Below are positions 56,429-64,000 of a stretch of 64,000 nt of DNA, in pieces. A program made the position numbers and the translations under genes. The notes under the pieces are model-generated. The model did not search any database. It was not told the origin of the DNA and worked only from the letters and a program-made list of their open reading frames with translations. The stretch is from positions 99,957 through 163,956 of the forward strand of contig CACXMZ010000004.1 in NCBI GenBank assembly GCA_902768975.1, in the 5' to 3' direction. The DNA comes from an uncultured Coriobacteriaceae bacterium (lineage in GTDB: Bacteria; Actinomycetota; Coriobacteriia; Coriobacteriales; Eggerthellaceae). Positions within the stretch are counted from its first letter, which is position 1; each line of letters starts with the position of its first letter.

Positions 56429-58396
56429 ATGAAAGTGCCTGCAAAGCATAGCAAAACATATCTGCGCGCGTGGGCAGTGCTGGTGGTGGCCTGCCTCGGC
56501 TTTTCTACTCTGTTTGCCACGGCGTGTTCAAAGCCTGAAGAAGTGGCAAGTTCGGGTGTGAGCGTTTCGCTTGCGCAATTGGAAGATACGTCTTCGAGTT
56601 CTGCGGCGCCTGTTGTCCCAGCAGTTACGCCAGTTCATTCCGACGACCCCGAAATTGAAGCTAAGGTGCAGGCCAAACTTGCTGAAATGACGACCGAACA
56701 AAAAGTTGCCCAGCTTTTCGTAGTATTCCCGGAAACCTTATGTAGTGACGGGTCGACGCTTACCTATGTGGACGACGACGTACGCAAAAACCTGTCTGAA
56801 AAGCAGGTGGGTGGCGTCATTCTTTTGGGCGACAATTTGGTCGACGAAGAACAAACGCGTTCCTTGCTAGCAGAATTGCAGGCCGCGGCTCAGGAAACTA
56901 CCGGGCTGCCCTTGCTTTTGTGCGTGGACGAAGAAGGCGGGGAAGTGTCGCGCATTGGCGGCAATGACGCCTTCCCACAAAAGGACGCAGGCAGCATGCG
57001 CACCATAGGCGACTCAGGTGACGCGCAGGCGGCTCAGGATGCTGCCAAGATGATGGGCGACTATTTGTTTGAACTGGGCTTTAATGTGGACTTTGCCCCG
57101 GTGGCCGACGTGGATACCCCAGACGCTACCACGATGCAAAGCCGCAGCTTTGGCGAAGACCCTGTGCTCGTGGCCGACATGGTCGTGGCGCAAATCAAGG
57201 GCTTTGCCCAAGCGGGCATGCTCTGCAGCGCCAAGCATTTCCCCGGCATTGGTTCGGCCATAGGGGACTCCCACGACGAAAGCATTACGGTCGACAAGGA
57301 CCACGACCAGCTGCTCGAAAGCGACTTGGTACCGTTTAAGGCAGCGGTCGACGCAGGCGTTCCCATGATTATGGTAGGTCACGTTTCCTGCCCTGGTATT
57401 ACCGGCGACGATAGCCCCGCAAGCTTTTCTCCTGCAGTTATGACCGAACTTATGCGTAGCGAACTTGGCTATGAAGGCGTGGTAATAACCGACGCGCTCA
57501 ATATGGGCGCTGCTACGCAATCCTATGGCGAAGCGGAAGCGCCTTTGCGCGCTTTTGAAGCGGGCGCGGACCTGCTCCTTATGCCGCTGGACTATTCAGC
57601 CGCTGCCCAGGCAATCGTCGATGCGGTTGAGCAGGGAAGGGTGAGCCAGGAACGCCTCGACGCCAGCGTGACGCGCATTTTAATCATGAAATACAAGTAC
57701 GAAAAGGGCACGGTAGCCTTGCGTGAAGCGGCGGCCAAGAAGGCGGAAGAAGAAGCGGCAAAGAAGGCCGAAGAAGAAGCCGCCAAAAAGGCTGAAGAGG
57801 AAGCGAAGCAGGAAAGCACGCCCGCTGCTTCCCCGGCAAACTTGAACCTCGCCGAAGACTACCGCGCAAGTTTTGTCCACGGCGAAAAAACTGCGGGCCA
57901 TCAGAAGTACATCATGCTCCACGACACTGAAAGCATGGCCGACGCATACAGCATTATTAGCTATTGGGACAGTTCCGGGCAGGGTGTGGCTGCGCACTTT
58001 GTGGTGAATACCGACGGCAGCGTGGTGCAGTGCGTGCCGCTTGACAAGATTACCCACCATGCCGGCTTTGGCGATGCGGGCCATAATGTCGCCTATGGCG
58101 TTGAAGACGAAAGCCGCGACGACAAGGTCGGTACGGTACCCATTGGCGACTGGGCGCCCGACTACGGCATGAATTCCTATTCAGTCGGTATTGAAATGGT
58201 GCACGTAAGTGGCGGCGCAGGCTACACCGAAGCTCAGCTCAACGCCGTGGATTCACTCATCGCCTATATTGACGAATACTATGGGTTCGAGTCAGCCATT
58301 ATCGACCACAAGGCTTGGAGGAGCGGTAATTCCGACACAAGCCCCGAATTCGCTGGTTACCTTGCCAACTACCAAGACCATCGCACCCACAACTAG
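56429..58396 (+). CDS. Lipoprotein fusing a NagZ-type GH3 domain to a peptidoglycan amidase
   Basis: The 655-residue exported protein has a basic start, hydrophobic core and probable lipobox (LFATAC, Cys about 33). A GH3 beta-N-acetylglucosaminidase domain (about 75-440) follows with KHFPG at 269-273 and the nucleophile Asp355 in VITDALNMGA. After a linker of repeated KKAEEEA units (about 435-465) comes an Amidase_2 (N-acetylmuramoyl-L-alanine amidase) domain with zinc-ligand His498 in IMLHDTES, EMVHVSG and a second ligand His627 in IIDHKAW. It should cut both the GlcNAc-MurNAc sugar bond and the stem-peptide bond of wall fragments at the cell surface. The GH3 KHFPGxG site lacks the usual His after the Gly, noted as odd. 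Confidence 0.92.
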   Translation: MKVPAKHSKTYLRAWAVLVVACLGFSTLFATACSKPEEVASSGVSVSLAQLEDTSSSSAAPVVPAVTPVHSDDPEIEAKVQAKLAEMTTEQKVAQLFVVFPETLCSDGSTLTYVDDDVRKNLSEKQVGGVILLGDNLVDEEQTRSLLAELQAAAQETTGLPLLLCVDEEGGEVSRIGGNDAFPQKDAGSMRTIGDSGDAQAAQDAAKMMGDYLFELGFNVDFAPVADVDTPDATTMQSRSFGEDPVLVADMVVAQIKGFAQAGMLCSAKHFPGIGSAIGDSHDESITVDKDHDQLLESDLVPFKAAVDAGVPMIMVGHVSCPGITGDDSPASFSPAVMTELMRSELGYEGVVITDALNMGAATQSYGEAEAPLRAFEAGADLLLMPLDYSAAAQAIVDAVEQGRVSQERLDASVTRILIMKYKYEKGTVALREAAAKKAEEEAAKKAEEEAAKKAEEEAKQESTPAASPANLNLAEDYRASFVHGEKTAGHQKYIMLHDTESMADAYSIISYWDSSGQGVAAHFVVNTDGSVVQCVPLDKITHHAGFGDAGHNVAYGVEDESRDDKVGTVPIGDWAPDYGMNSYSVGIEMVHVSGGAGYTEAQLNAVDSLIAYIDEYYGFESAIIDHKAWRSGNSDTSPEFAGYLANYQDHRTHN

Positions 58397-58440
58397 TTTT
58401 AGGGTGAACTCATCTCTTTCACGACAAACTCGCGCCGTTA

Positions 58441-58632
58441 TATAAAGGAACTGGGAGTCATTTTTCTCGGTCGCTTTTTTAACGGCACGAGAAGTGCGCA
58501 AATGAAGCGCGCGATAACTAGGGCACTCTTCACCACATCCCAGCATTGTTTGGCCTAGTAATTAGACTAAGCGCACTTCCTGCGCCTAAAAGCTCCGAGA
58601 AGCTCGAAAAATGACTCCCAGCTTCCTTTATA
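58441..58632. repeat. Large palindromic element with three inner hairpins (element D)
   Basis: Terminal inverted repeats pair 58441-58470 with 58595-58632; TATAAAGGAA and CTGGGAGTCATTTTT are matched almost perfectly, with one extra base and a 4-nt insertion on the right. Inside are GCGC-7 nt-GCGC (58496-58510), ACTAGG/CCTAGT (58517-58559) and GCGC-7 nt-GCGC (58571-58585). It lies between the convergent NagZ-amidase and mazG genes. The sequence is unlike copies A-C but the layout is similar. Confidence 0.75.
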
Positions 58633-58644
58633 ACTGCCGCACTC

Positions 58645-59610
58645 TTAGCCGACTTGTTGCTTAGCTTGTGCCCAGAGTTCTTCGAGTTCGGGGGTAGAGT
58701 AGCTTTCGATGCTGCGGCCCGCTGCGAAGGCGGCAGCCTCCATGGCTTCCCAGCGGCGCGTGAACTTGTCGTTGGTTTTGCGGAGCGCTGTTTCAGCGTC
58801 GATGTGTTCCTTGCGCGCCACGTTCACGAGCGCAAAGAGCACGTCGCCAAATTCAAGTTGGGCTTCTTCGCTGCGCCCGCCATGTTCGGCAATGGCAGCC
58901 TTAAATTCAGCAATTTCTTCGTCGACCTTGGCCCACACATCGTCGACCGTTTCCCATTCGAAGCCGCAGGCAACTGTTTTGCGCGACACTTCCTGAGCGC
59001 GCATGAGTGAAGGTTGGGCAGCAGGTACGTCTTCCAAAATGCCGCGGGGCGGTACGGCACCGCTGGCTGTTGCATGCCCTTCGGCGGCAAGTTTTTCGGC
59101 ACGACGCGCGTCCTTCACCTTGCGCTCATGTAGCTTAATAACGTCCCAGAGGTCGAGTACTTCTTCGGCACTGCGGTCAGGCTTACTTTCCAATTCAGCC
59201 GTAAGCTCTTCGACCTGTTCAGGTGAAAGCCCTGCGGCCGCAAAGGAAGCTTCTGCGCCAAACACATGGGGGTGGCGGCGCACAATTTTTTGGTTCACGT
59301 CGGCCGCCACGTCGTCGATGGTAAACTCACCTGCATCGGCAGCAATCTGTGCTTGCAGCACTACTTGCAAAAGCACGTCGCCTAGTTCTTCGCGCATGTG
59401 GTCAAGGTCGCCTTCTTCAATGGCACTCACCGCTTCAAAGGCCTCCTCGATCATATTCTTTGCGACGCTTTCATGCGTCTGCTTTTTGTCCCAAGGGCAG
59501 CCGCTGTTTTCGTCGCGCAGGGCAGCAATAGTTTGCACAAAGGCATTAAAGGCAGGGTGGTTCGCTGCAGTTGCGGGGTCGGCAACGGGTAGGGGATTGT
59601 CTTGGCTCAC
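58645..59610 (-). CDS. mazG: Nucleoside triphosphate pyrophosphohydrolase MazG
   Basis: MazG hydrolyses NTPs to NMPs, cleaning damaged nucleotides or lowering ppGpp. The 321-residue protein has the full first domain CPWDKKQTHESVAKNMIEEA, EELGDVLLQVVLQAQIA and a second domain with FEWETVDDVWAKVDEEIAEF and LEFGDVLFALVNVARK, both with the ExxE-12-ExxD metal pattern. The link between domains is longer than usual and contains an Ala-rich piece (EGHATASGAVPPRGILED). It converges on the NagZ-amidase gene and diverges from the beta-helix lipoprotein. Confidence 0.95.
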   Translation of the reverse strand: MSQDNPLPVADPATAANHPAFNAFVQTIAALRDENSGCPWDKKQTHESVAKNMIEEAFEAVSAIEEGDLDHMREELGDVLLQVVLQAQIAADAGEFTIDDVAADVNQKIVRRHPHVFGAEASFAAAGLSPEQVEELTAELESKPDRSAEEVLDLWDVIKLHERKVKDARRAEKLAAEGHATASGAVPPRGILEDVPAAQPSLMRAQEVSRKTVACGFEWETVDDVWAKVDEEIAEFKAAIAEHGGRSEEAQLEFGDVLFALVNVARKEHIDAETALRKTNDKFTRRWEAMEAAAFAAGRSIESYSTPELEELWAQAKQQVG

Positions 59611-59655
59611 GTGCGTTCCTTTCGTTTGCGCGCTCTTAAAGCTGTTACGAGCACG

Positions 59656-59715
59656 CTTTCTTTCAGCTTTCTTTCAGTTACTTTTAAGCTACTTTTAAGT
59701 ACCTTGTTTTATAGT
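59656..59715 (+). promoter_or_regulatory. Four tandem 11-bp repeats upstream of a -10 box
   Basis: Two CTTTCTTTCAG units (59656-59666, 59667-59677) are followed by TTACTTTTAAG and CTACTTTTAAG (59678-59688, 59689-59699). A TATAGT box then lies at 59710-59715. The repeats occupy the -35 position. Eleven-base tandem sites are typical of OmpR/PhoB-type response regulators, so an activator-dependent promoter for the lipoprotein gene is likely. Confidence 0.65.
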
Positions 59716-59750
59716 GCAAGCATACTCAAAACAAGATCGAGGTGATTAGT

Positions 59751-61316
59751 ATGAGTACAAAAGGTATTAAAAAGACAGGTGCGGACAACAGCTTTGCCAG
59801 TGCTGCCGCAGCGTTTTACCTGTGTGCTTTACTTGGCTTGTCGGGATGTGCTACCGAAGCGGCTGTTTCCTCTTCGGCACTTCAAGACACCACAGCGAGT
59901 GAAGCTAGCGCGAGCGCCTTGGTGGAAGGCGGTGCAAGCGAAACTCAGCAGAGTGCTTCTTCGGCTGCGTTTGCAACGGTCCCAACGGAGGCCAGCATTA
60001 CCGTCAATGAAACCATTGAAGATTCCAGCGATGGTGGGCACGCTATCGAAGCCGACGGCACCAGTGCTTCCTACGCCAACGTGGCAGTTGGCAAAATGGG
60101 CGACGCAGCCGGTAGCGACGAAGCTGACTTCTACGGTGAAAACGCAGCAATCTTTGCGACGAACGGGGCTACGCTCGACCTGAGTGACATGGTAATTAAA
60201 AGCAACGGCGCACATGCCAATGGCGTGTTTAGCTATGGCGAAGGCACTACCGTCAACATTGCGAATTCGGTTATTGAAACCACCGGCAATACGTCGGGCG
60301 GACTTATGACTACGGGTGGTGGCACGATGAATGCCACGAACCTCAATATACACACCACGGGCAATTCTTCGGCCGCCATCCGTAGCGACCGTGGTGGTGG
60401 CACGGTAAACGTCGACGGCGGGCTTTATGTAACCGACGGCACAGGCAGCCCGGTTATTTACTCCACGGCAGACATTACCGTGAGCAATGCAAGCCTGGAA
60501 TCCACCGCTTCTGAAGGCGTGGTAGTTGAAGGCAAGAATTCGGTCACGCTGAACAATGTGGACCTGGTGGCCAACAATACCGTGAACAATTCGGACAAGT
60601 CCAGCACCTACAAGGGTGTTATGATCTATCAGTCCATGAGTGGCGACGCTGCGGAAGGTGAATCCAGCTTTACTATGAACGGCGGCAGCTTCATCAACCA
60701 AAATGGCGACGTCTTCTTTGTGAATAATACGGTTACGACCATTTCGCTTGAAGGTGCATCGATTACCAACAATGGCGACGGCTTGTTCTTGCGCGCAGCG
60801 GCTGCAGGCTGGGGAAGCGAAGGCTCCAACGGCGGGCAGGTAACCTTGAACGCAAGCAAGCAGACTATTAATGGCGACATCTTGGTAGACGATGTTTCTA
60901 ACTTGAACCTGTACCTGGCTGAAGGCTCCACATTTACTGGCGCCATTAACTCGGACGGTCAGGCAGGCGAAGTCTACGTGGACCTTTCCGGTGCTTCCAC
61001 CTGGACGCTGAGTGCAGACTCTTATATTACGAGCCTGACCTGCGACGCTGACTCGATTAATTTGAATGGTCATACCCTGTACGTGAACGGCAAGGCATAC
61101 GCAGAAGGTAGCACAAGCACAGGCAAAGCCATTGAAGCTACCGTGAGTAGCGGCGGTGGTATGGGCGACGGCGCGGGTGCTCCTCCCTCCGGGGCTCCAG
61201 GCGAAAGTGGTAGCAGCGGTACGCCCCCCGAGCCTCCCAGTGGTTCGAGCAATGGTGGCACCCCTCCTGAACCGCCAAGCGGCAGCAGTGCACCCCCTGA
61301 AAAACCAAGCAACTAG
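59751..61316 (+). CDS. Beta-helix surface lipoprotein
   Basis: This 521-residue exported protein has a lipobox LGLSGC (Cys about 32 from this start) and a Ser/Ala linker. A long right-handed beta-helix-like region (about 85-430) is made of short repeats rich in Asn, Gly, Thr and Val (GAHANGVFSYGEGTTVNIANS and similar turns). A Gly/Pro/Ser tail with TPPEPPSGSS repeats closes the protein. No catalytic motif of pectate lyases was seen, so adhesion or carbohydrate binding is more likely. The ATG at 59751 has GAGGTGA at good spacing, better than the in-frame GTG at 59742. Confidence 0.82.
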   Translation: MSTKGIKKTGADNSFASAAAAFYLCALLGLSGCATEAAVSSSALQDTTASEASASALVEGGASETQQSASSAAFATVPTEASITVNETIEDSSDGGHAIEADGTSASYANVAVGKMGDAAGSDEADFYGENAAIFATNGATLDLSDMVIKSNGAHANGVFSYGEGTTVNIANSVIETTGNTSGGLMTTGGGTMNATNLNIHTTGNSSAAIRSDRGGGTVNVDGGLYVTDGTGSPVIYSTADITVSNASLESTASEGVVVEGKNSVTLNNVDLVANNTVNNSDKSSTYKGVMIYQSMSGDAAEGESSFTMNGGSFINQNGDVFFVNNTVTTISLEGASITNNGDGLFLRAAAAGWGSEGSNGGQVTLNASKQTINGDILVDDVSNLNLYLAEGSTFTGAINSDGQAGEVYVDLSGASTWTLSADSYITSLTCDADSINLNGHTLYVNGKAYAEGSTSTGKAIEATVSSGGGMGDGAGAPPSGAPGESGSSGTPPEPPSGSSNGGTPPEPPSGSSAPPEKPSN

Positions 61317-61341
61317 TCCCTCATTTTTCTATATCCTCCTA

Positions 61342-61370
61342 GCAAAAGGTCCCCCCAGGGGATCTTTTGC
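61342..61370 (+). terminator. Terminator after the beta-helix lipoprotein gene
   Basis: GCAAAAGGTCCCC pairs with GGGGATCTTTTGC (13 bp with one G-U) around a short loop. The right arm contains its own TTTT, so termination may need the A-rich left arm to pair fully. Confidence 0.75.
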
Positions 61371-61489
61371 ATTCAGAGTGGCTACAGCAGCCAGGGGCTA
61401 TACCAAAATGCATCACTTGCATCTTGAATTGTGCTGCGCGTGGTTTCACAATAGAAGGGTAGACAGTTTAGGGAAGGAAAGGAACAAGA

Positions 61490-62122
61490 ATGGCTGGGGA
61501 AGAATTCATGACGCAACGCAACGAAAAGCTGGCACAGAAAGTTATCAAAGGGCTCGAGTCCCGCAATATGAGCGGCTACTACGCGGCCACCAAGGAGGAA
61601 GCCCTCGCGCAAGCTCTTGCATTAATCGACGAAGGCAGTAGCGTGACCATGGGTGGCTGCATGAGCGCCATTGGAATTGGTCTGGTGGATGCGGTGAAGG
61701 AAGGCAACTATACCTTTATTGACCGTATGGCCATGGACCCGCGTGAAGCTTTGCTGGCGGGCTACGATGCCGACGTCTTCCTTTCGAGCGCTAACGCTAT
61801 AACTGAAGACGGCGTTATGGTGAACATCGACGGCAACGCGAACCGTGTTTCCTATATTTGCCAGGGTCCCAAGAAGGTCATTTTTATCGTGGGTATGAAC
61901 AAGGTCTGCGTTGACGAAGATGCCGCCATAAAGCGCGCGCGCAACGTGGCAGCGCCGGCTAACGCCCAACGTTTTGAAATCGACACACCTTGCAAGAAGA
62001 CGGGTGCCTGTGCAAACTGTAAGTCCATGAACACCATTTGCTGCCAGTTCCTGACCACGCGTTTTTCGATGCACCCAGGGCGCATCCATGTCGTTCTGGT
62101 AGGCGATAGTTTGGGCTTTTAG
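61490..62122 (+). CDS. LUD domain (DUF162) protein
   Basis: This 210-residue protein of the LutC/YkgG-like LUD family has the characteristic glycine-rich start (KEEALAQALALIDEGSSVTMGGCMSAIGIGL), SSANAITEDGVMVNIDGNANRVSYI and a C-terminal Cys-rich ACANCKSMNTICCQF. LUD proteins take part in lactate oxidation; stand-alone forms in gut anaerobes have no assigned role, and the four nearby cysteines suggest metal binding. The ATG follows AAAGGAAC. No lutA or lutB lies next to it. Confidence 0.88.
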   Translation: MAGEEFMTQRNEKLAQKVIKGLESRNMSGYYAATKEEALAQALALIDEGSSVTMGGCMSAIGIGLVDAVKEGNYTFIDRMAMDPREALLAGYDADVFLSSANAITEDGVMVNIDGNANRVSYICQGPKKVIFIVGMNKVCVDEDAAIKRARNVAAPANAQRFEIDTPCKKTGACANCKSMNTICCQFLTTRFSMHPGRIHVVLVGDSLGF

Positions 62123-62243
62123 TTTGTCTTGCAGCTTTTGGAGCAAAGCTTATGGGGGAGTGAACTGGTTTTGCAGCACATGAGGCAACGAGCCAGTTAA
62201 ACCCCCCGGCAACGATTCATTGTGTAGAATAGCGCGCGTGCGC

Positions 62244-62271
62244 TTGACCGCTGCGCTCATTCTGCTAGTAT
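62244..62271 (+). promoter_or_regulatory. Promoter of tRNA-Ala
   Basis: TTGACC (62244-62249) and TAGTAT (62266-62271) are separated by 16 bp. The -10 box ends about 18 nt before the mature tRNA 5' end. Confidence 0.7.
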
Positions 62272-62289
62272 GTACCACGCACTTTTTAA

Positions 62290-62365
62290 GGGGCCTTAGC
62301 TCAGCTGGGAGAGCGCATGGCTGGCAGCCATGAGGTCAGGGGTTCGATCCCCCTAGGCTCCACCA
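62290..62365 (+). tRNA. tRNA-Ala (anticodon GGC)
   Basis: All arms fold: acceptor GGGGCCT with AGGCTCC, D-arm GCTC/GAGC, anticodon stem CATGG/CCATG with loop CTGGCAG, T-arm AGGGG/CCCCT with TTCGATC, and an encoded CCA. The G3-U70 wobble pair, the alanine identity element, is present in the acceptor stem. The gene is the boundary between host-like sequence and the foreign-looking stretch to its right. Confidence 0.97.
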
Positions 62366-62598
62366 AAAGTTCCTTGCTCGAACTTTTGTAGGTAAAAAAA
62401 TTTGAGTTCGAGTAAGATTCCATATTTCGTGTATCGCTACACGCAGCAAGACCGCACCTGAGACCGTTCATGATGCGGTTTTTTGCTGTTGTGATTTTCG
62501 GGTTATAGAACAAGGGAAGAGGCAATAAGAGTTATAGCTGAAGGTGTAGGCTCCGATTCGGTATGTCCTCTGATAGAGGAGATGGCAAACGAGAGACG
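62364..62598. terminator. tRNA terminator and gene-free spacer
   Basis: The spacer after the tRNA has a 9-bp hairpin CAAAAGTTC/GAACTTTTG (62364-62388) without a T-run. A better terminator lies at 62445-62487, where AGCAA and ACCGCA pair with TGCGGT and TTGCT, with TTTTTT at 62479-62484. Nothing else is recognised up to the Crp/Fnr stop codon at 62599. Confidence 0.6.
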
Positions 62599-63267
62599 CT
62601 AAAGCTCAAGCGATTCCATGAGATGAAAGTTATTCTTGTGGAAATCGATTAGACCGTCGTCCTTCATTTTGCGGAGTTCTTTTGAAAGGGCCGTTCTTTC
62701 CAGATTAAGATAATCGGCCATCTGCTGGCGGTCGAAGGGAATGTCGAACACCGTCGTGCCTTTTTGTATGGAGACGCTGTTCAGATAGGACATGACGCGC
62801 CCTCGTATAGTTTTTGGAGCCGTGTGAAAGTTCCTGCCGGAAAGCAGTAGATTCTTATGGGTGGAAATAATGAGCAGATTGCTCATTATTTTTGTTGTCC
62901 ATGATTTAGGTCTTAGCGTGCCGCGATGAAGAAATCCAATCGTAAGGAATAGAATCTGGCAATTTTCGTTTGCCACCACGTCCACGAGCATGGGTTCGTC
63001 TGCAAGAAGCCCGTAAGTTTCGGCGAAAAACTGGTTCTTCCCGACATGGGAGAGGATTATCCTGTTCCCCCATACGTCGTTGTTTTCTATTGTCACGCTG
63101 CCTTCCAACACCAATCCCATGCGTTTTGTTGTAGAGCCTGCGTGGAGGATTGTCGTGCCCTTTTTGTATTTCTTTTTTACCGCGTTTAGCCCCTCCAGGG
63201 CATCAGAAATCTCCCTTTCCGACATTCCCTGAAAAATGACGGTGTTCTCAATCTTGTTTACGTCCAT
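62599..63267 (-). CDS. Crp/Fnr family transcriptional regulator
   Basis: The 222-residue regulator has a cyclic-nucleotide-type beta barrel (about 20-115, KKGTTILHAGSTTKRMGLVLEGSV). A long dimerisation helix and a C-terminal winged helix follow (FDIPFDRQQMADYLNLERTALSKELRKMKDDGLI). No FNR cysteine cluster is visible; the sensed signal is unknown. Relatives next to ferredoxin and hybrid-cluster protein genes respond to nitric oxide or nitrite stress, which is only suggested here by the neighbour. The ATG at 63267 has AAGGTGA; a GTG at 63279 is the alternative. Codon use differs from the host genes. Confidence 0.88.
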   Translation of the reverse strand: MDVNKIENTVIFQGMSEREISDALEGLNAVKKKYKKGTTILHAGSTTKRMGLVLEGSVTIENNDVWGNRIILSHVGKNQFFAETYGLLADEPMLVDVVANENCQILFLTIGFLHRGTLRPKSWTTKIMSNLLIISTHKNLLLSGRNFHTAPKTIRGRVMSYLNSVSIQKGTTVFDIPFDRQQMADYLNLERTALSKELRKMKDDGLIDFHKNNFHLMESLEL

Positions 63268-63294
63268 AAAAAAATTCACCTTAATTTCAACTAC

Positions 63295-63308
63295 GTGGTT
63301 ATAACCAC
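63295..63308. promoter_or_regulatory. Perfect palindrome between divergent crp-like and 4Fe-4S genes
   Basis: GTGGTTATAACCAC is a perfect 14-bp palindrome, 27 bp from the regulator start and 65 bp from the 4Fe-4S gene start. Crp/Fnr proteins bind such dyads, so it is the probable operator of both genes. Confidence 0.65.
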
Positions 63309-63373
63309 ATACATCTCACTCACATCATACTAAGCTTCTATCAGAAACACAAGGAAAACAGGAGGTAGATGAC

Positions 63374-64000
63374 GTGATTAGGAAAATCATTCGTATCGAC
63401 GAGGAGAAGTGCAACGGATGCGGGCTGTGCGCCACGGCGTGCCATGAGGGTGCCATCGACATGGTGGATGGCAAGGCGAAGCTCGTAAGAGAAAACTATT
63501 GCGACGGTCTCGGCGACTGCCTCCCGGCTTGCCCGACAGGAGCCATCACCTTTGAGGAAAGAGAGGCTCCCGAATATGACGATACAGCTGTTAAGAGAAC
63601 GCAGGAAGAAAGCAGAAAGGCGGTGATGAATATGACAACAGAAGAAATCATGAAAATCGAAGACGAAAACGAGAGAAGAAAGCTGATGATGGCGAAGATG
63701 AAGGAGGAGGGCGGCGTGCATCACGCACATGGCGGATGCCCCGGATCGCGCTCGATGCAGCTTAACAGAGAAGAGTCTTGTGACATTGAAGGTCAGACGC
63801 ACACATCAGCAAAACCGGCATCGCGCCTTGGGCAGTGGCCTTGCCAGATCAAGCTGGTTCCGACGCAGGCACCGTTCTTCGATGGCGCGAAGCTTTTGAT
63901 TGCAGCAGACTGCACAGCATACGCTTATGCAAATATGCACGAGGAGTTCATGAGGGGCAGAACGACCATCATCGGATGCCCGAAACTGGACGATATCGAC
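63374..64000 (+). CDS. 4Fe-4S ferredoxin-type protein (3' end beyond window)
   Basis: The visible 209 codons start at a GTG after AGGAGGTAG. Residues 10-65 form a dicluster ferredoxin: EKCNGCGLCATACHEGAI and YCDGLGDCLPACPTGAI, with the second cluster motif spaced unusually (Cys-5-Cys-3-Cys). A charged helical region, a HHAHGGCPG segment and then GQWPCQIKLVPTQAPFFDGAKLLIA follow, as in ferredoxin-like proteins encoded beside hybrid-cluster protein (hydroxylamine reductase) genes. It should carry electrons under control of the divergent Crp/Fnr regulator. The frame is open to the window end. Confidence 0.85.
   Translation, partial: MIRKIIRIDEEKCNGCGLCATACHEGAIDMVDGKAKLVRENYCDGLGDCLPACPTGAITFEEREAPEYDDTAVKRTQEESRKAVMNMTTEEIMKIEDENERRKLMMAKMKEEGGVHHAHGGCPGSRSMQLNREESCDIEGQTHTSAKPASRLGQWPCQIKLVPTQAPFFDGAKLLIAADCTAYAYANMHEEFMRGRTTIIGCPKLDDID

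Noticed and set aside
62301..62525. Minus-strand frame of 74 codons containing GIEPLTSWLPAMRSPS
   Set aside because: This peptide is the well-known false translation of the antisense strand of a tRNA gene; the region is tRNA-Ala and its terminator.
62366..62598. Second copy of the tRNA end as an attachment site
   Set aside because: No direct repeat of the tRNA 3' end was found inside the window.

Overview
The window reads as a chromosome segment of a strictly anaerobic, Gram-positive actinobacterium of the Coriobacteriia/Eggerthellales type. This is inference from gene content and style: a desulfoferrodoxin superoxide reductase, actinobacterial gene order (ruvAB, tgt, secDF), Ala/Glu-rich tails on core proteins, several leaderless-looking promoters, and moderately high GC with a marked preference for GAA and GAC codons. 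No rRNA gene is present to settle the genus.

Layout. 1-6.1 kb: the end of ruvA, ruvB, a DUF6483-like gene and the tRNA queuosine genes (a fused queH-queA plus tgt) with a HAD phosphatase. 6.2-9.4 kb: a fused secD-secF with a long charged tail. 9.5-13.4 kb: a DUF1292 gene, then an FMN riboswitch in front of ribU-ecfA1-ecfA2-ecfT, which is a complete energy-coupling-factor riboflavin transporter. 13.4-15 kb: an AGCS alanine/glycine symporter. 15.06-20.6 kb: a foreign-looking patch. It holds a sortase-anchor remnant, a small Nif11-like peptide gene with a GG site, an asparagine-codon-rich sequence resembling the template repeat of a diversity-generating retroelement, a 1344-residue surface protein with DUF6273 and MBG/YDG repeats, and gene debris. 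20.6-31.6 kb: rpsB-tsf, murA, an LCP-family gene, nfu, lgt, superoxide reductase, two flavoproteins, a YgjP-type peptidase and a VanZ protein. 31.6-34 kb: a toxin-antitoxin patch (RhuM-Fic, BrnT-BrnA). 34-41.6 kb: a MOSC protein, two related alpha/beta hydrolases around a TsaC/YrdC protein, glpK, rpiB, glyA and dCMP deaminase. 41.7-48.8 kb: the complete F-type ATP synthase operon. 48.9-52.2 kb: a polar amino acid ABC transporter. 52.3-62.1 kb: murI, an M16C peptidase, a NagZ-amidase fusion lipoprotein, mazG, a beta-helix lipoprotein and a LUD-domain protein. 62.3 kb: tRNA-Ala(GGC). 62.6-64 kb: a divergent Crp/Fnr regulator and 4Fe-4S protein whose codon use differs from the host genes.

Most striking are three intergenic elements (about 2.1, 49.9 and 52.3 kb). 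Their single-stranded scaffold is conserved, while the long outer stem and two inner hairpins differ in sequence yet keep base pairing, giving a cloverleaf-like fold. A fourth element with similar architecture but different sequence lies at 58.5 kb. Three of the four sit between convergent genes. The retroelement-template-like sequence at 15.7 kb, the orphan peptide precursor beside it, and the NagZ-amidase and QueH-QueA fusions are the other points most worth checking. No CRISPR array, reverse transcriptase, transposase or integrase gene was found in the window.
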